The translations under genes and the position numbers were made by a program. 64,000 bases of DNA from Siphonodentalium dalli (Eukaryota > Mollusca > Scaphopoda > Gadilida > Siphonodentaliidae): NCBI GenBank assembly GCA_032622095.1, contig CP136063.1, forward strand, positions 213,795,982-213,859,981, given 5' to 3'. The notes beneath the pieces are model-generated. The model made no database searches. It saw nothing but the letters and a program-made list of their open reading frames with translations, and was not told where the DNA came from. Positions 32,980-45,388 of this stretch are shown piece by piece. Positions within the stretch are counted from its first letter, which is position 1, and each line of letters opens with the position of its first letter.

Positions 32980-35186
32980 CTGTCCCGACTCTATTTCGTG
33001 ACCCGTCCTGACCCAATTTCTCAAAATCTGAACTGCGTGTGGCGGAAATCCTGTACAGAATTGCCTGCCCCTGTCTGTTCTATCGAAATCACGAAGAGTT
33101 AGGCCGTGATACTTACTCGTCACCAATTTTAACTTGGCGTAATATGTAAATTTTCGGGGTCCCGTCTCTATTTCGTGACACGTCCTGACCCAATTTCTGA
33201 AATTCTCAACTGCGTGTGGTGGAAATCCTCTACAGAATTCTCGGCCCTGCCTGTGTTGTGGAAATCACGAAGAGTAAAGCCGTTATACTTACTCGTCAAC
33301 ACACTAAATGGCGTAATATATGAATTTTCGGGGTCCCGTTTCTATTTCGTGACCGTCCTGACCCAATTTCTCAAAATCTGAACTGCGTGTGGCGGAAATC
33401 CTGTACGGAATTGCCTTTCCTGTATGTGATGTCGAAATCACGAAGAGTTAGGCCGTGATACTTACTCCTCACCAATTTTAATGGCGTAATATGTGAATTT
33501 TCGGGGTCCCGACCCTATTTCGTGATCCCTCCTGACCCAATTTCTGAAAATCTCAACTGCGTGTGGCGGAAATCCTATACAGAATTGCCTGTCCTGTCTG
33601 TGATATCGAAATCACGAAGAGTTAGGCCGTTATACTTACTCCTCACCAATTTTCATGGCGTAATATGTGAATTTTCGGGGTCCCGTCTCTATTTCGTGAC
33701 CAGTCCTGACCCAATTTCTTAAAATCTGAACTGCGTGTGGTGGAAATCCTGTACAAAATTGTCTGCCCTGCCTGTGTTGTGGAAATCGCGAAGAGTAAAG
33801 CCATTATACTTACTCGTCACCACATTAAATGGCGTAGTATATGAATTTCCGGGGTCCTGACTCTATTTCGTGACCCGTCCTGACCCAATTTCTTAAAATC
33901 TCAACTGCGCGTGGCGGAAATCCTATACAGAATTGCCTGCCCTGTCTGTGATATCGAAATCACGAAGAGTTAGGCCGTTATACTTACTCCTCACCAATTT
34001 TCATGGCGTAATATGTGAATTTTCGGGGTCCCGTCTCTATTTCGTGACCAGTCCTGACCCAATTTCTCAAAATCTGAACTGCGTGTGGTGGAAATCCTGT
34101 ACAAAATTGTCTGCCCTGCCTGTGTTGTGGAAATCACGAAGAGTAAAGCCATTATACTTACTCGTCACCACATTAAATGGCGTAGTATATGAATTTCCGG
34201 GGTCCTGACTCTATTTCGTGACCCGTCCTGACCCAATTTCTTAAAATCTCAACTGCGCGTGGCGGAAATCCTATACAGAATTGCCTGCCCTGTCTGTGAT
34301 ATCGAAATCACGAAGAGTTAGGCCGTTATACTTACTCCTCACCAATTTAATGGCGTAATATGTGAATTTTCGGGATCCCGACCGGACCCAATTTCTCAAA
34401 ATCTGAACTGCGTGTGGCGGAAATCCTCTACAGAATTGCCTGCCCTCTCTGTGATGTCGAAATCACGGAGAGTTAGGCCGTTATACTTACTCCTCACCAA
34501 TTTTAATGGCGTAATATGTGAATTTTCGGGGTCCCGACTCTATTTCGTGAGCAAGGCCGTTATACTTACTCGTCACCACATTAAATGGCGTAGTATATGA
34601 ATTTCCGGGGTCCTGACTCTATTTCGTGACCCGTCCTGACCCAATTTCTGAAAATCTCAACTGCGTGTGGCGGAAATCCTGTACAGAATTGCCTGCCCTG
34701 CATGTGTTGTCGAAATCAAGAAGAGTTAGGCCGTGATACTCACTCGTCACACATTTTAATGGCGTAATACATTAATTTCCGGGATCCCGACTATTTCGTG
34801 ACCCGTCCTGACCCAATTTCTGAAAATCTGAACTGCGTGTGGCGGAAATCCTGTACAGAATTATCTACCCTGTCTGTGTTTTCGAAATCACGAAGAGTTA
34901 TGACTGTTATGCCGTGATATTTACTCGTCGCCAGCTTAGATGGCGTAATGTACGAAATTTTCGGGGTCCCGACTCTATTTCGTGACACGTGCTGAGCCCA
35001 TTTCTTAAAATCTCAACTGCATGTGGCGAAAATCCTGTTTGAAATGGTTCACCCTGACTGCGTTATCAATATCACGACGAGTAATGTCGTGATACTTACT
35101 CGTCGCCACATTAAATGGCGTAATATATTAATTTCCCCGGTCATGACACTAGTTCGTGACCCGCTCGGGCCCCATTTCTCAAAACA
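32980..35186. repeat. 174-bp satellite array with 348-bp higher-order repeat
   Basis: The motif CTSAACTGCGYGTGG recurs at about 33028, 33205, 33378, 33552, 33726, 33900, 34075 and 34249, that is every 173-177 bp. Units further right (34404, 34658, 34827, 35010) are more irregular and include a truncated one. Monomers alternate between two variants. 33696-34043 and 34044-34391 are almost identical as a pair. Open frames here are by-products of the repeat. Confidence 0.95.
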
Positions 35187-35570
35187 GCACGTGGTGGGAC
35201 TATTGTGTGGAATGTGACCATGCAGATAAAAGTGTCCCTGTCCTCTTATACCTATACAAACTAAATTTCAAATGGATATCCCCATTACTCCACGGAAAGC
35301 GCGTTCTTTGTCAAGTGCTTGAAGGTCAAGATCACGCAGCACGAACTTGTCTAAAGCGTATAAATATTCCCCGGGTCAAAATAGTTCAACATACCAAGAT
35401 TCAGCCTACACAAAACAAAAAAACAATGTGAATTTTGTGAAAATCGATGGATTATCAGAGTTGAAAATTTGATACAGGGAATCTTATCAGACCTCAGGGG
35501 TGCTATTCACCGGCTGTGTTTATAATATAGTCCAGGTAGTTTTACGAAGCGACGCTCAATGCGAAGCTAT
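35187..35570. other. Spacer between satellite and large inverted repeat
   Basis: No gene is recognised. GGGGTGCTATTCACCGGCTG at 35499-35518 resembles, inverted, GGTGAATAGCACCCC at 49059-49073 beside the Harbinger-like element. Confidence 0.4.
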
Positions 35571-37374
35571 TAGTTAGGGAGCCCGCATATGTTCTATTTA
35601 CACTTTTGCGTACAAAAGGTTTGACCCCCTAAAGTTGGTACCAATAATGGAACATTCTGAAAAACCGATTTCTTAAGTTGCGCATTCCTGGGGTTTAGGG
35701 GCTGCTGAACCCCAAAAAGTGCCAAAAATCACTTCTATTTACGCTTCCGCGTACATCGATGAATTTTGGTTTGATGATACTCCTAAGTGTACTGATTAAG
35801 AAAACACAACTTAAGAAAGGGATTTTCCTGGGGTTTTCAGATAAGAAAGGGGGGTCCCATGCTGAACCCCAAAACGTGATTTTTCACTTTTTTTTACACT
35901 TTCGCGTACATCCATAATTTTTGGTCTCAAAGTACTTTGATATATACTAATTATAAAAACACAACTTAAGAAGCAACTTTTCCTGGGGTTTTAAGATAAG
36001 AAGGGGGTCATCGGGTCACCCCTCAAAACGTAAAAAATCACTTTTATTTACATGATTGCATTCGTCCAACGTGTGTGTATGTGCGTACACCCCTGGAACG
36101 TTGTACTATTACAACCAATACATCCCTAAATCGATACGATCAACTTAAGAAATATATATTCATGTCGTTTTCTGATAAGAACGAGACTTGTTACCCCCCC
36201 CCCCCCCCCCCCACACACAACACGATCCATTTTTTAGAACTATAAGTGAGCCAGTTTTATGAAAATTATAGCGCGAAAATCTAGTAAAATGTATACAAAT
36301 GGATATATTTTCGTGAAGCTAAGACATAATGACACTTTTTTGGGCCAAAATTGAAACTCACCATCCAAGATGGCCGCCAAAATGGCCGCCGGAAGTTGAA
36401 AATATGACATTTTTTCACAAATATCTTCTAGATCAATTCATGCTGTTTGGAACTGGTTGAGTAATGCAACTTTATTTTGTATTTTGTATATTAAACTGAT
36501 CATTGGAGCAATTAAATATGCATTTATTGGGGTCCTAACCCCTTCCGATCCCTCAAAAATTTGATTGTACAGAATGCGTATAAAATTTCACACACAAAAA
36601 TCACAATTGGGATTCTAGTCATATTGCAACAAGAAATGTACAGAACTTTGTAATGTGAGTGAGGCATATCATTGCCTATGCATATTCCAAATCACTGGAA
36701 CCAAAATTCTTACTTTGGCTCAAAATGGCTGCCAATATGGCCGCCAAAATATGCAATCGCTTACAAGTTGTGTTGATGTATAAAATTGGCCATTCTGCAT
36801 TCTATACATTGAATACTAACATATATGATGCACCATGGTTAATTGTTACTATTTTCACCACTGACATCGTCAAAAATATTGGACTTTTCTCTAAAAAAAC
36901 TTGACATAAATATTGGCAAAAATTCAGTTTTCAGGTTTGGACCATTTTTTTCAGGTAAAATATAACTATCTTTGGATTGAAAGGTGTTTATTGTTTTGGT
37001 CTATCTTAAATGTGTCACACTACTGTGTTTATAGACCAAATTGCTCAAGATGGCTTCCAAAATGGCAACCAAATTTGTAAAATGCTAATTTTTTACATAT
37101 ATCCCGAACATTCTCTGCATTATCCGAAAAGGTAGCAAATTATGACTCACTTGGTTATTATACGTGTTAGTTAATTAACTGACAACTACATGTTCTATTC
37201 ACAGTTGTCCCAGCTCCGTATGGGGCATGACAAATTCATTTTAATGTATGTAATTTTGCCGAGAACCTCTTTTGTGATTTTGGCCATATTTATTGAAAGG
37301 AAATGGGCAGAACTTTGAGACAGAACTGAGGTGGACCATAATGATTATGATTTTTAAAAATGTCTACAGGATAC

Positions 37375-39066
37375 AGTGTGGATGCCAAGATCATAGCCAG
37401 GGAGTTACTCTGTGATCATATGTGAGGTGAATAGGTATACAGGGAGTTATTGTATGTCATGACTGATGTGAGTAGGTATACAATGAGTGACTCTATGGTT
37501 ATAAGTGGGTTGTCCATGGTAAGATGCATCTATGTATACAGGGAGAGGTCATGGTCAGGTGTGAGGTGAATCGGTATGCATGGAGTGACTGTATGGTGTA
37601 TGATTGTGTATATCCAGTACGGGTGCATCCGGTGTGCCTGTATGGTCATTGGTGTGGTGTATGGATATAGCTACATGGTCATCTATGTGTTGATAATGTA
37701 TATATGGAGTGAGTGTAAGGTCATGGGTGGGATGTACATGTGTTGTCTGTATGATCATGGATGGGGTGTGTGGATAAATAGGTAGTGAATAGTGAATGTG
37801 AATGTGTATAGGTATACATGGAATGACTGTACGGTCATGATTGAATATGAATACCTGGAGTAAGCTGGGTGGACATTATCGATCGTGAGGGTACATAGGG
37901 AGTGTCCTTGTGGTAACGGGTGGGATGTATATTATATATATCGTGGATGTATTACCATTGGTGGGTGTATAGGGCTTAGCTGTATTATCATGGATGGCGT
38001 GTATGATTATACAGTGAATTGCTGAATTGTCATGTGTGAGGTGTATATACAAGGATGGATTGTTTGAGTGGTCGTATGTGCGGGTCTGTTTGTATATATG
38101 GAAGGGCTGAATGGCCATTAGTGAGGGTTACATTTATACATGGAGTGAATTTATGGTCTAGGGTGGGCTGCATATTTATATCGAGTGGTTATATGACTAT
38201 GAGTGTCGAATAGGTATACAGGTAGTGACCGTATGGTTAATGGTGAGATGAGTACATGTAGGTATACAAGTAGTGACTGTATGATCATAAATGTAATGAA
38301 CATCTATACAGGGGGTGACAGGCGTATGAGTATACATGTACCTGGTGTTCCTGTTTGGTGGCTCGTGTCGGTATCGTCATGTGTATGTTATACCAGTACA
38401 CACACGTGTTGCTTTATTGTCATGGGCGAGGGATATGTGTATATAGCGAGTGGCTATATGGCCATGGATGAAGTGCATATGCATACATGGAGTGACTATA
38501 CTGACATGGCTGGGGTGTATTAGTATATATTGAGTGGCTATTCGGCTATGGTGTGACAAATAGGGATACAGGGATTGCCATGGCCAATGTTGGGGTGAAT
38601 ATGAATACAAGGATTGACCATGATCGTGTATGAATGTTTTGAATAGGTACACACTGGGTGACTATATGACCATAGGTCAGGTGAAGGAGTATACCAGGTA
38701 ACATGTGTGAGGGTATGTGTATGAAGCGAGTGGCTATATGGCCATTGGTGGTGTGCATATGTATACCGGAATGACTTTATGGTCATTGTTGTGGTGTTGA
38801 TGTATATATTGATTGTCCATTTGACCATGCGTTTGGAGAATAGGTATACAGGGGATGACCTTATGGCCAATGGTGAGATGAATGGGTATACATGGAGTGA
38901 CTATATTGTTATGGGTCATGTTTAGGAGTATACCCAGTGTGCCTGCATTGTGACGCGTGGCTGTATGGTCATCGGTGGTCATGGGCCAGGTGTACATGTA
39001 TACAGTGGGTAACTATATTGTTATGTCTGTGGTGTTTATGTATATATGTAATGACTGTGTGATAAT
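37375..39066 (+). repeat. Minisatellite, left arm of the inverted repeat
   Basis: About 1.7 kb of degenerate units of roughly 55-65 bp with the core GTATACATGGAGTGACTATA, then TGGTCATGGGTGAGGTG. Units vary strongly. All frames here are repeat-derived. Confidence 0.9.
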
Positions 39067-39151
39067 GGGTGGCTATCGCTTTCCACGATATGACATGACC
39101 TCTCTATTGATTAACATATCCTTGAGTTATTGTGGAAAGCGATAGCCACCC
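39067..39151. repeat. Central hairpin of the inverted repeat
   Basis: GGGTGGCTATCGCTTTCCAC at 39067-39086 is perfectly inverted at 39132-39151. The 45-bp loop 39087-39131 is the only non-palindromic spacer between the two arms. Confidence 0.95.
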
Positions 39152-39790
39152 AAGGTACACATGTACAACCCACCCATTACCACAGTCACTCCATATGTAC
39201 ATAAACACCACACAAACGACAACATAGTCACCCACTTTATACACGTACATGTACTAGTACACCTGATCATACAGCCATACTTGGTTATACCCGTACATAC
39301 CACAAATGACGATACAGCCACGAGTCATGAACACCAGGTATACACCTACACCCGACCATATAGTCACTCTATGTATACATATTCACTACATTCACGATCA
39401 TACAGTCACTCATTGTATACATATTCACATCAACATGGACCATACAGCCACTACATGTATACCTATTCGCCAAACCCATGACCATGGAGTCAATCCAGGT
39501 ATACATATGCACATCACCAATGGTGAGCCCTTCCAGATATACCAATATCCGCACATACGACCACTCATAAGTTCCATACTTGCCATACTCATACACGCCA
39601 TCCATGATAATAAATCTACTCCACATACACCACCTATGATAACACATCCACAACATATATAAATATACGTCCCACCGTTACCAACAGGGCACTCCCTATA
39701 TACCCACACAGCATTCATGACCATAGAATAACTCCCTGTATACCTATTATCCTCATCTATGATCATAACTCCCTGGCTACCATCTTGGCT
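39152..39790 (-). repeat. Minisatellite, right arm of the inverted repeat
   Basis: Reverse complement of the left-arm minisatellite (TATAGTCACTCTATGTATAC, CCATACAGCCACTACATG), but only about 0.64 kb long. Confidence 0.9.
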
Positions 39791-41619
39791 TCCACCCTGT
39801 ATACAGTTGATAAATTGTTATCATAATGGACCAGAATACCCACATATCATGGTTCATCTCAGTTCAGTCTCAAAGTTCTGCCCATTTCCTTTCAATGATA
39901 TGGTTCTCCGCAAAATTCCATACTGCAACTTTAAAATGAATTGGTCATGCCCCATACGGAACTGGGACAAACATAATAGAACGTAGTTGTCAGTTAATTA
40001 CATTGTAACTAACACGTACAATAACCAAGTGAGTCACAATTTGCCACTTTTTTTCGGATAACGCAGAGAATAATGTTCGGGATATGTTAACTTTTAACTT
40101 TTTACAAATTTGGTTGCCATTTTGGAAGCCATCTTGAGCAATTTAGTCTATAAACACCGTAGTGTGACACATTTAAGATAGACCAAAACAATAAACACCT
40201 TTCAATCCAAAGATAGTTACATTTTACTTGAACAAATGGTCGAACCCTGAAAAGTGAATTCTTGCCGATATTTGTGTCCAATATTTCTGGTAAATGTCAG
40301 TGGTGACAATAGTAAAAATGATCCATGGTGCATCAGACATGTTAGTATGCAATGTATAGAAAAGAGATTAGCCAATTGTGTATATCAACCACAACTTGTA
40401 AGCGATTGCAGGACACCCTGGGGCAATATTTACCATTTTCCATATTTTAGCGGCCATTTTCGCAGCCATTTTGAGCCAAGGTAAGATTTATGGTTCCAGA
40501 GATTTGGAATATCCATAGGTAATGATATGCATCACTTACATTACAATGTTCTTTTCATTTCTTGTTGAAATATGACTAGAATCCCAATTGTGATTTTCTG
40601 TAAAATTTTGTACTGCGTTCTGTAAAATCGAATTTTTGAGAGATTCGAAGGGGTTAGGACCCCAATAAATGCATATTTAATTGCTCCAATAATCAGTTAA
40701 TATAAAAAACACAAAATAAAGTTGCATTACTCAACCAGTTCCAAACAGCATGAATTGATCTAGAAGATATTTGTGAAAAAATGTTATATTTTCAACTTTC
40801 GGCGGCCATTTTGGCGGCCATCTTGGATGGTGAGTTTCAATTTTGGCCCAAAAAAGTGTCATTATGTCTTAGCTTCACGAAAATATATACATTTGTATAC
40901 ATTTTACTAGATTTTCGCGCTATAATTTTCATAAAACTGGCTCACTTACAGTTCTAGAAAATGGATCGTGTTGTGGTTGGGGGGGGGGGGGGGGGGTAAC
41001 AAGTTTCGTTCTTATCAGAAAACGACATGAATATATATTTCTTATGTTGATCGTATCGATTTAGGGATGTATTGGTTGTAATAGTGCAACGTTTCAGGGG
41101 TGTACGCACATACACACACGTTGGACGAATGCAATCATGTAAATAAAAGTGATTTTTTACGTTTTGAGGGGTGACCCGATGACCCCCTTCTTATCTTAAA
41201 ACCCCAGGAAAAGTTGCTTCTTAAGTTGTGATTTTATAATTAGTATATATCAAAGTACTTTGAGACCAAAAATTATGGATGTACGCGAAAGTGTAAAAAA
41301 AAGTGAAAAATCACGTTTTGGGGTTCAGCATGGGACCCCCTTTCTTATCTGAAAACCCCAGGAAAATCCCTTTCTTAAGTTGTGTTTTCTTAATCAGTAC
41401 ACTTAGGAGTATCATCAAACCAAAATTCATCGATGTACGCGGAAGTGTAAATAGCAGTGATTTTTGGCACTTTTTGGGGTTCAGCGGTCCCTAAACCCCA
41501 GGAATGCGCAACTTAAGAAATCGGTTTTTCAGAATGTTCCATTATTGGTACCAACTTTAGGGGGTCAAACCTTTTGTACGCAAAAGTGTAAATTGAACAT
41601 ATGCGGGCTCCCTAACTAT

Positions 41620-41939
41620 ATCGGTGGACATATCGATGGGAAGACATCGCCGCGCCATATAGGATTATCCAATCAAGGTGATTGGCATCAATCATAGATT
41701 GACCACCGGTCACATAAACATGTTGCGTGTAACAGTACACGTTTGTACACATTTCAACAATGAGCAACCGATGTAAGGGACGTGGGGCAAAATATACCAC
41801 CGACGACATGAGGGGTCTACAAAAAAATCCGTATATAGGGCCGGGGTGGGTGGGTGGTCCAGAGGCCGAAACAATCGTGCTTGTAATTTTTTTTCCAAAA
41901 TGGGTTTTTTTTTCAAACAATTTACAAGTACTGACCATG
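41620..41939. other. Spacer, no recognised feature
   Basis: Contains GGGCCGGGGTGGGTGGGTGG at 41838-41857, a motif also seen at about 29140. Confidence 0.4.
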
Positions 41940-43205
41940 TAATGTTGTTTGTCGACTTGGTATAACCGACAAAGCTCTCAAATGGTTAAAATCATATCTC
42001 GATCAAAGAACCCAGTCAGTGAAAATAGGTCCATGTCAGTCACGACAAGTTCCGCTCACATGTGGTGTCCCACAAGGATACCGCTTGGGCCTGTTCTTTT
42101 TCTGTGTTATATGTTGCCACTCGGTGATATCATCCGCCGCCATGGCCTCATGTTTCACCTATACGCAGATGACTGTCAGTTATATGTTTCGTTCTCGGCT
42201 GGCAGTGAACAGTCTGTGGTTGATGCTGTGGCTGCAGTGGAACAATACGTCTTGGAAGTTAAGGAATGGATGTTTCTTAACAAACTTAAGTTAAATGACG
42301 ACAAGACTGAAATGATAGTCAGGAACCACGAAACAGCTAAATAAAATAAACTCTCCTCTTGTTATAAAAATCAATTCTAATTCAATTTCTGCAAGTGAAT
42401 GTATTCGCAACCTTGGAGCCATCTTCGATGCCAATATGACCATGGAGGCGCATGTTAATAGTGTATGTCGGACTTGCAAGTACCACTTGAGAAACATAGG
42501 AAGAATAAGGAAATACTTGACTCTATCGGCGACTAAATCAATTGTCCAATCCTTGGTCAGCAGTAAGCTGGACTTCATGAATGCGTGCTTATTTGGCATC
42601 ACTGGCACTCTAATGACGAAGTTACAGAACGTTCAGAAGACTGCTGCCAGGATTGTGGCCCGGGTGCCCAGGAGGACTGATATGAGTCCAGTGCTGCGGG
42701 ATCTTCACTGGCTTCCTGTGCCGTACAGGATTGAATTTAAAATTTTGTTGTTAACATTCCGAGCGGTCGAAGGAACGGCACCATAGTATATAAAGGAACT
42801 AGTTAATCTAAGGCAACCATCTGGTTCGATGCAGAAGAGATCAGACAGTAAACGACTTCTTATACTTCCTAAGTCCAGCCATCGCACGTTAGGGGATAGA
42901 TTCTGTGTTGCCGCTCCCACCTTGTGGAACAATCTTCCCGACGATCTCAGACATATTAGTGATGTTTTAGAATTCCGCAAACTTTTAAAAACTCACCTTT
43001 TTAAAATTGCATATGGAGTCAACTGACTTAATCTTACCGTTAATGGATGTTTATGATTTTTATTTCTCAAACTGACTTTTAACTACAGTTCTGTTTTATT
43101 GTATATATACTTTTATCGATTCTTTTATGTAACAGCGCCTGCGAACACAATTCTGTTGAGGGTTAGGCGCTATACAAATGTGAAATGTAAATAATAATAA
43201 TAATA
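41940..43205 (+). pseudogene. L2-like LINE, 3' half (reverse transcriptase to tail)
   Basis: In order: GITDKALKWLKSYLDQRTQS, then VPLTCGVPQGYRLG (41958-42090); after a frameshift GLMFHLYADDCQLYVSF with the catalytic YADD; LNKLKLNDDKTEM; after a stop NLGAIFDANMTMEAHVNSVC; LQNVQKTAARIVARVPRRTD; LRDLHWLPVPYRIEFKILLL; and, past another stop, APTLWNNLPDDLRHISDVLE. This is the L2/CR1 order. The 3' end has GGCGCTATACAAATG and a (TAA)n tail at 43190-43208, as L2-type elements do. 5' truncated and inactive. Confidence 0.9.
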
Positions 43206-43924
43206 ATAAGCATGTTAGTATCATGTTTGTTGGCATATGGCTATATAGACAGCTATTGTGACTATTTAGCCTCAGATTTAGCAACATTATGGATGATTTC
43301 ACAGGATCCCGTCCCACTTCTCAGTGGAAAACCGTAATTTAGTAAAAATAATTAATGTATTACCCAGTTGTATTACCCGAATAAAAGTAATAAAATAAAA
43401 AAACTGTATCACAAATACTACATGGTGAATACTCAATGATGACTAGATATCATTGACCCGATTGTTGCATAACATGAAATTGAAAAGGGTATCTCATAAA
43501 TTTCTAATGTCTGAAATACTGTCTTGTTCTGGCATGCAATCAAATTCATTCCTTCTGGTTATTTCTCATCTTTTTAATGATTGCAACTAATGTTAATTTG
43601 CAGCACTTATCCAAATAAAACTGAATTGGTTTATGATGAATGGCCGTTACTGTTTATTGTTCAGACAATCCCAACTGAAGGTGACGCTATTCTCCTTGAA
43701 TGTAAGAACTTCATCTTGAAGCTTAAATACTGCTCAACAAGACTAAACTACAATACTAATTGTATACTGTTATCGCTTACAAATAGATGAACTGAAATAA
43801 TGTGATGCATTCAGATGCTTTGAGAAATGACATTCTTCAATGTCTTCAAAGTTCAAACTAAAATCAAGAATAAAATCTGACTGAGACTATACTGCAGACT
43901 CTAGTGCACAAATATACATACAAA
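43206..43924. other. Non-coding, no recognised feature
   Basis: AT-rich with chance frames only. Confidence 0.4.
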
Positions 43925-44310
43925 TGGTTGAGTTATAATAATGCAAAATGTGTTTACGGATGGAACCAAGTTGGTAGCTCTGGTATGCATCGACAGGCAA
44001 AACCTGTGATATGCAGTAATATCTGCATACATCCTTCCCGTATCATTCAGGTCTATCACCATACCAAACCACTTCAAAATTCGACAACCGACACTTCAAC
44101 TTATATGGCAAAAACTTTGTACGGATTGAATTTCATAAACAGGGCCCATGGATAACTCTGGTAGGCATTAGTACTCACAATCCGTGATATTATGCATATT
44201 CGTTCCCCATTTCTGGCCCGTCACATGTCATAGAGCATCAAAATATGACAACCGACTCTTGAGTTATGATGCAAAATGTTTGTACGGACGGACGCACGGA
44301 CGGCTCGAGA
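43925..44310. repeat. Decayed tandem repeat, unit about 167 bp
   Basis: TTGAGTTATAATAATGCAAA and TTTACGGATGG at 43926, CAACTTATATGGCAAAAACT and TTGTACGGATTG at 44095, and TTGAGTTATGATGCAAAATG and TTGTACGGACGG at 44260 mark three units. GGTAGCTCTGGTATGCAT / GATAACTCTGGTAGGCAT also recur. Confidence 0.7.
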
Positions 44311-44934
44311 CGTCAACTATATACCCGCCGACTAATATCGGGGGTATAATAACCATATATCTATGTGTATACCTAACCAAAACAATTCCCCTCCTCACCC
44401 ACTCCGGTGGATAAGACTAAAGAGTTCTTTGATCATGCACAAATAATTGTAGAACCCCTGACCTGTTTACCACTATTTACACTGGCCAGTGTTCTCTGTC
44501 AGACTAAACACGCTCGATATATTAAGGCTATAATGCGGTCTAGGGCAATTTGTGACATACAGTGTACCTACACAATGCTTTATTATTGTTGTTAGATACT
44601 GGAAACACCAGGAAACACCTGGAAATACAGTTTATTTTTCGTTTTTCTGACCTGTGCTTTACCGATTAAGGATGTTATTGCTTGCGTCTTAATTTTACAC
44701 ACTTTTCACCATAAAAGGATAGTGGAATGGGATTGAAAGGCAGTTAACACAGTTATTGAAGAACGGCTAAAAAAAACTCTGAAATTTTGATAAAAACATG
44801 AGAAAGGGGGTTGGTCCCTAACATTTGGAGGAACAAATTTGCACAAATGGGGTGGTGGGTCCCTCGGGGTCGGAAAAAACCTTTTTGGGCCCTATATGTG
44901 CAATTGTTTTCCAGACCCCCCCCCCCCAACTGCC
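44311..44934. other. Non-coding, no recognised feature
   Basis: Ends in a C tract near 44917-44928. Confidence 0.35.
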
Positions 44935-45105
44935 GACGAGCGTAACACTTTTTTGGGCATTGTGGAGAGAAGAATCAAAATATTAAAGAACAATGAAACC
45001 GGCACCATTCACCAGCGCCGGAAAAATGATGCATGGAAAGAAATTTCTTTGGCAATAGCAGGGATATATCCAAACAGAACCATAACACAAACAAAATTCT
45101 TCTGA
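44935..45105 (+). pseudogene. Possible Myb/SANT-like domain fragment
   Basis: The frame reads ADERNTFLGIVERRIKILKN, then NETGTIHQRRKNDAWKEISL, then AIAGIYPNRTITQTKFF and stop. Acidic start, spaced hydrophobics, RKNDAWKEI and the NRT..Q motif fit the N-terminal half of a Myb/SANT-like DNA-binding domain, as used by Harbinger-associated proteins. The domain is cut short by a stop. No flanking exon is found. Confidence 0.35.
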
Positions 45106-45380
45106 GACGTTATCTTCTTGGCTCTTCATTTTCACACTGTGCTAATTAAAAAACCTCATTAATATCATTGAAACTCATTCTACAGATATATAAACGCAAG
45201 CATGAGTCTCCACACAATTATACCCAAAAATTATACCGCTATACATGCCGATTGTGGCCGGTGAGTGTTCATGAATTAGTCGTAAGACGGCGTCAATTGA
45301 CAGGTGACAAATCTGACAGATTGGATCAATCACACCATCGACAGCGTGTGACGTTTGCGCTAAAGCAAAGATACCTTTGC
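45106..45380. other. Non-coding, no recognised feature
   Basis: A 93-codon frame starting at 45168 runs into the hAT-like element and has no domain. Confidence 0.35.
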
Positions 45381-45388
45381 GTTCAGCC

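Larger units (their letters stand above)
35571..41619. repeat. 6-kb inverted repeat (giant fold-back)
   Basis: The left arm starts TAGTTAGGGAGCCCGCATAT and the right arm ends in its exact inverse. Matching landmarks run inwards: TGGTACCAATAATGGAACAT at 35635 and inverted at 41535; a C tract at 36196-36213 and a G tract at 40979-40997; AAGATGGCCGCCAAAATGGC at 36366 and inverted near 40803; GGGGTCCTAACCCCTTC at 36530 and inverted near 40650. The arms differ by scattered substitutions, and by array length: left arm about 3.5 kb, right about 2.5 kb. TAT stands directly outside both ends, a possible 3-bp target duplication. No transposase or other convincing protein is encoded. Confidence 0.93.

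Noticed and set aside
32821-34600. Reading frames with repeated RVRPLYLLLTNFHGVICEFS
   Set aside because: These come from the 174-bp satellite, which lacks stops in one register because 174 is a multiple of three. No start context or domain supports a repeat protein.
36350-36400. AAGATGGCCGCCAAAATGGCCG as a YY1-type or start-codon signal
   Set aside because: It resembles a Kozak/YY1 context, but it is part of the repeated arm, present inverted at 40.8 kb, and no coding frame of note follows.
37555-39766. Many 60-118-codon frames on both strands
   Set aside because: They are translations of the minisatellite (His/Tyr/Thr-rich on one strand, Met/Tyr/Gly-rich on the other) and follow its period, so not genes.
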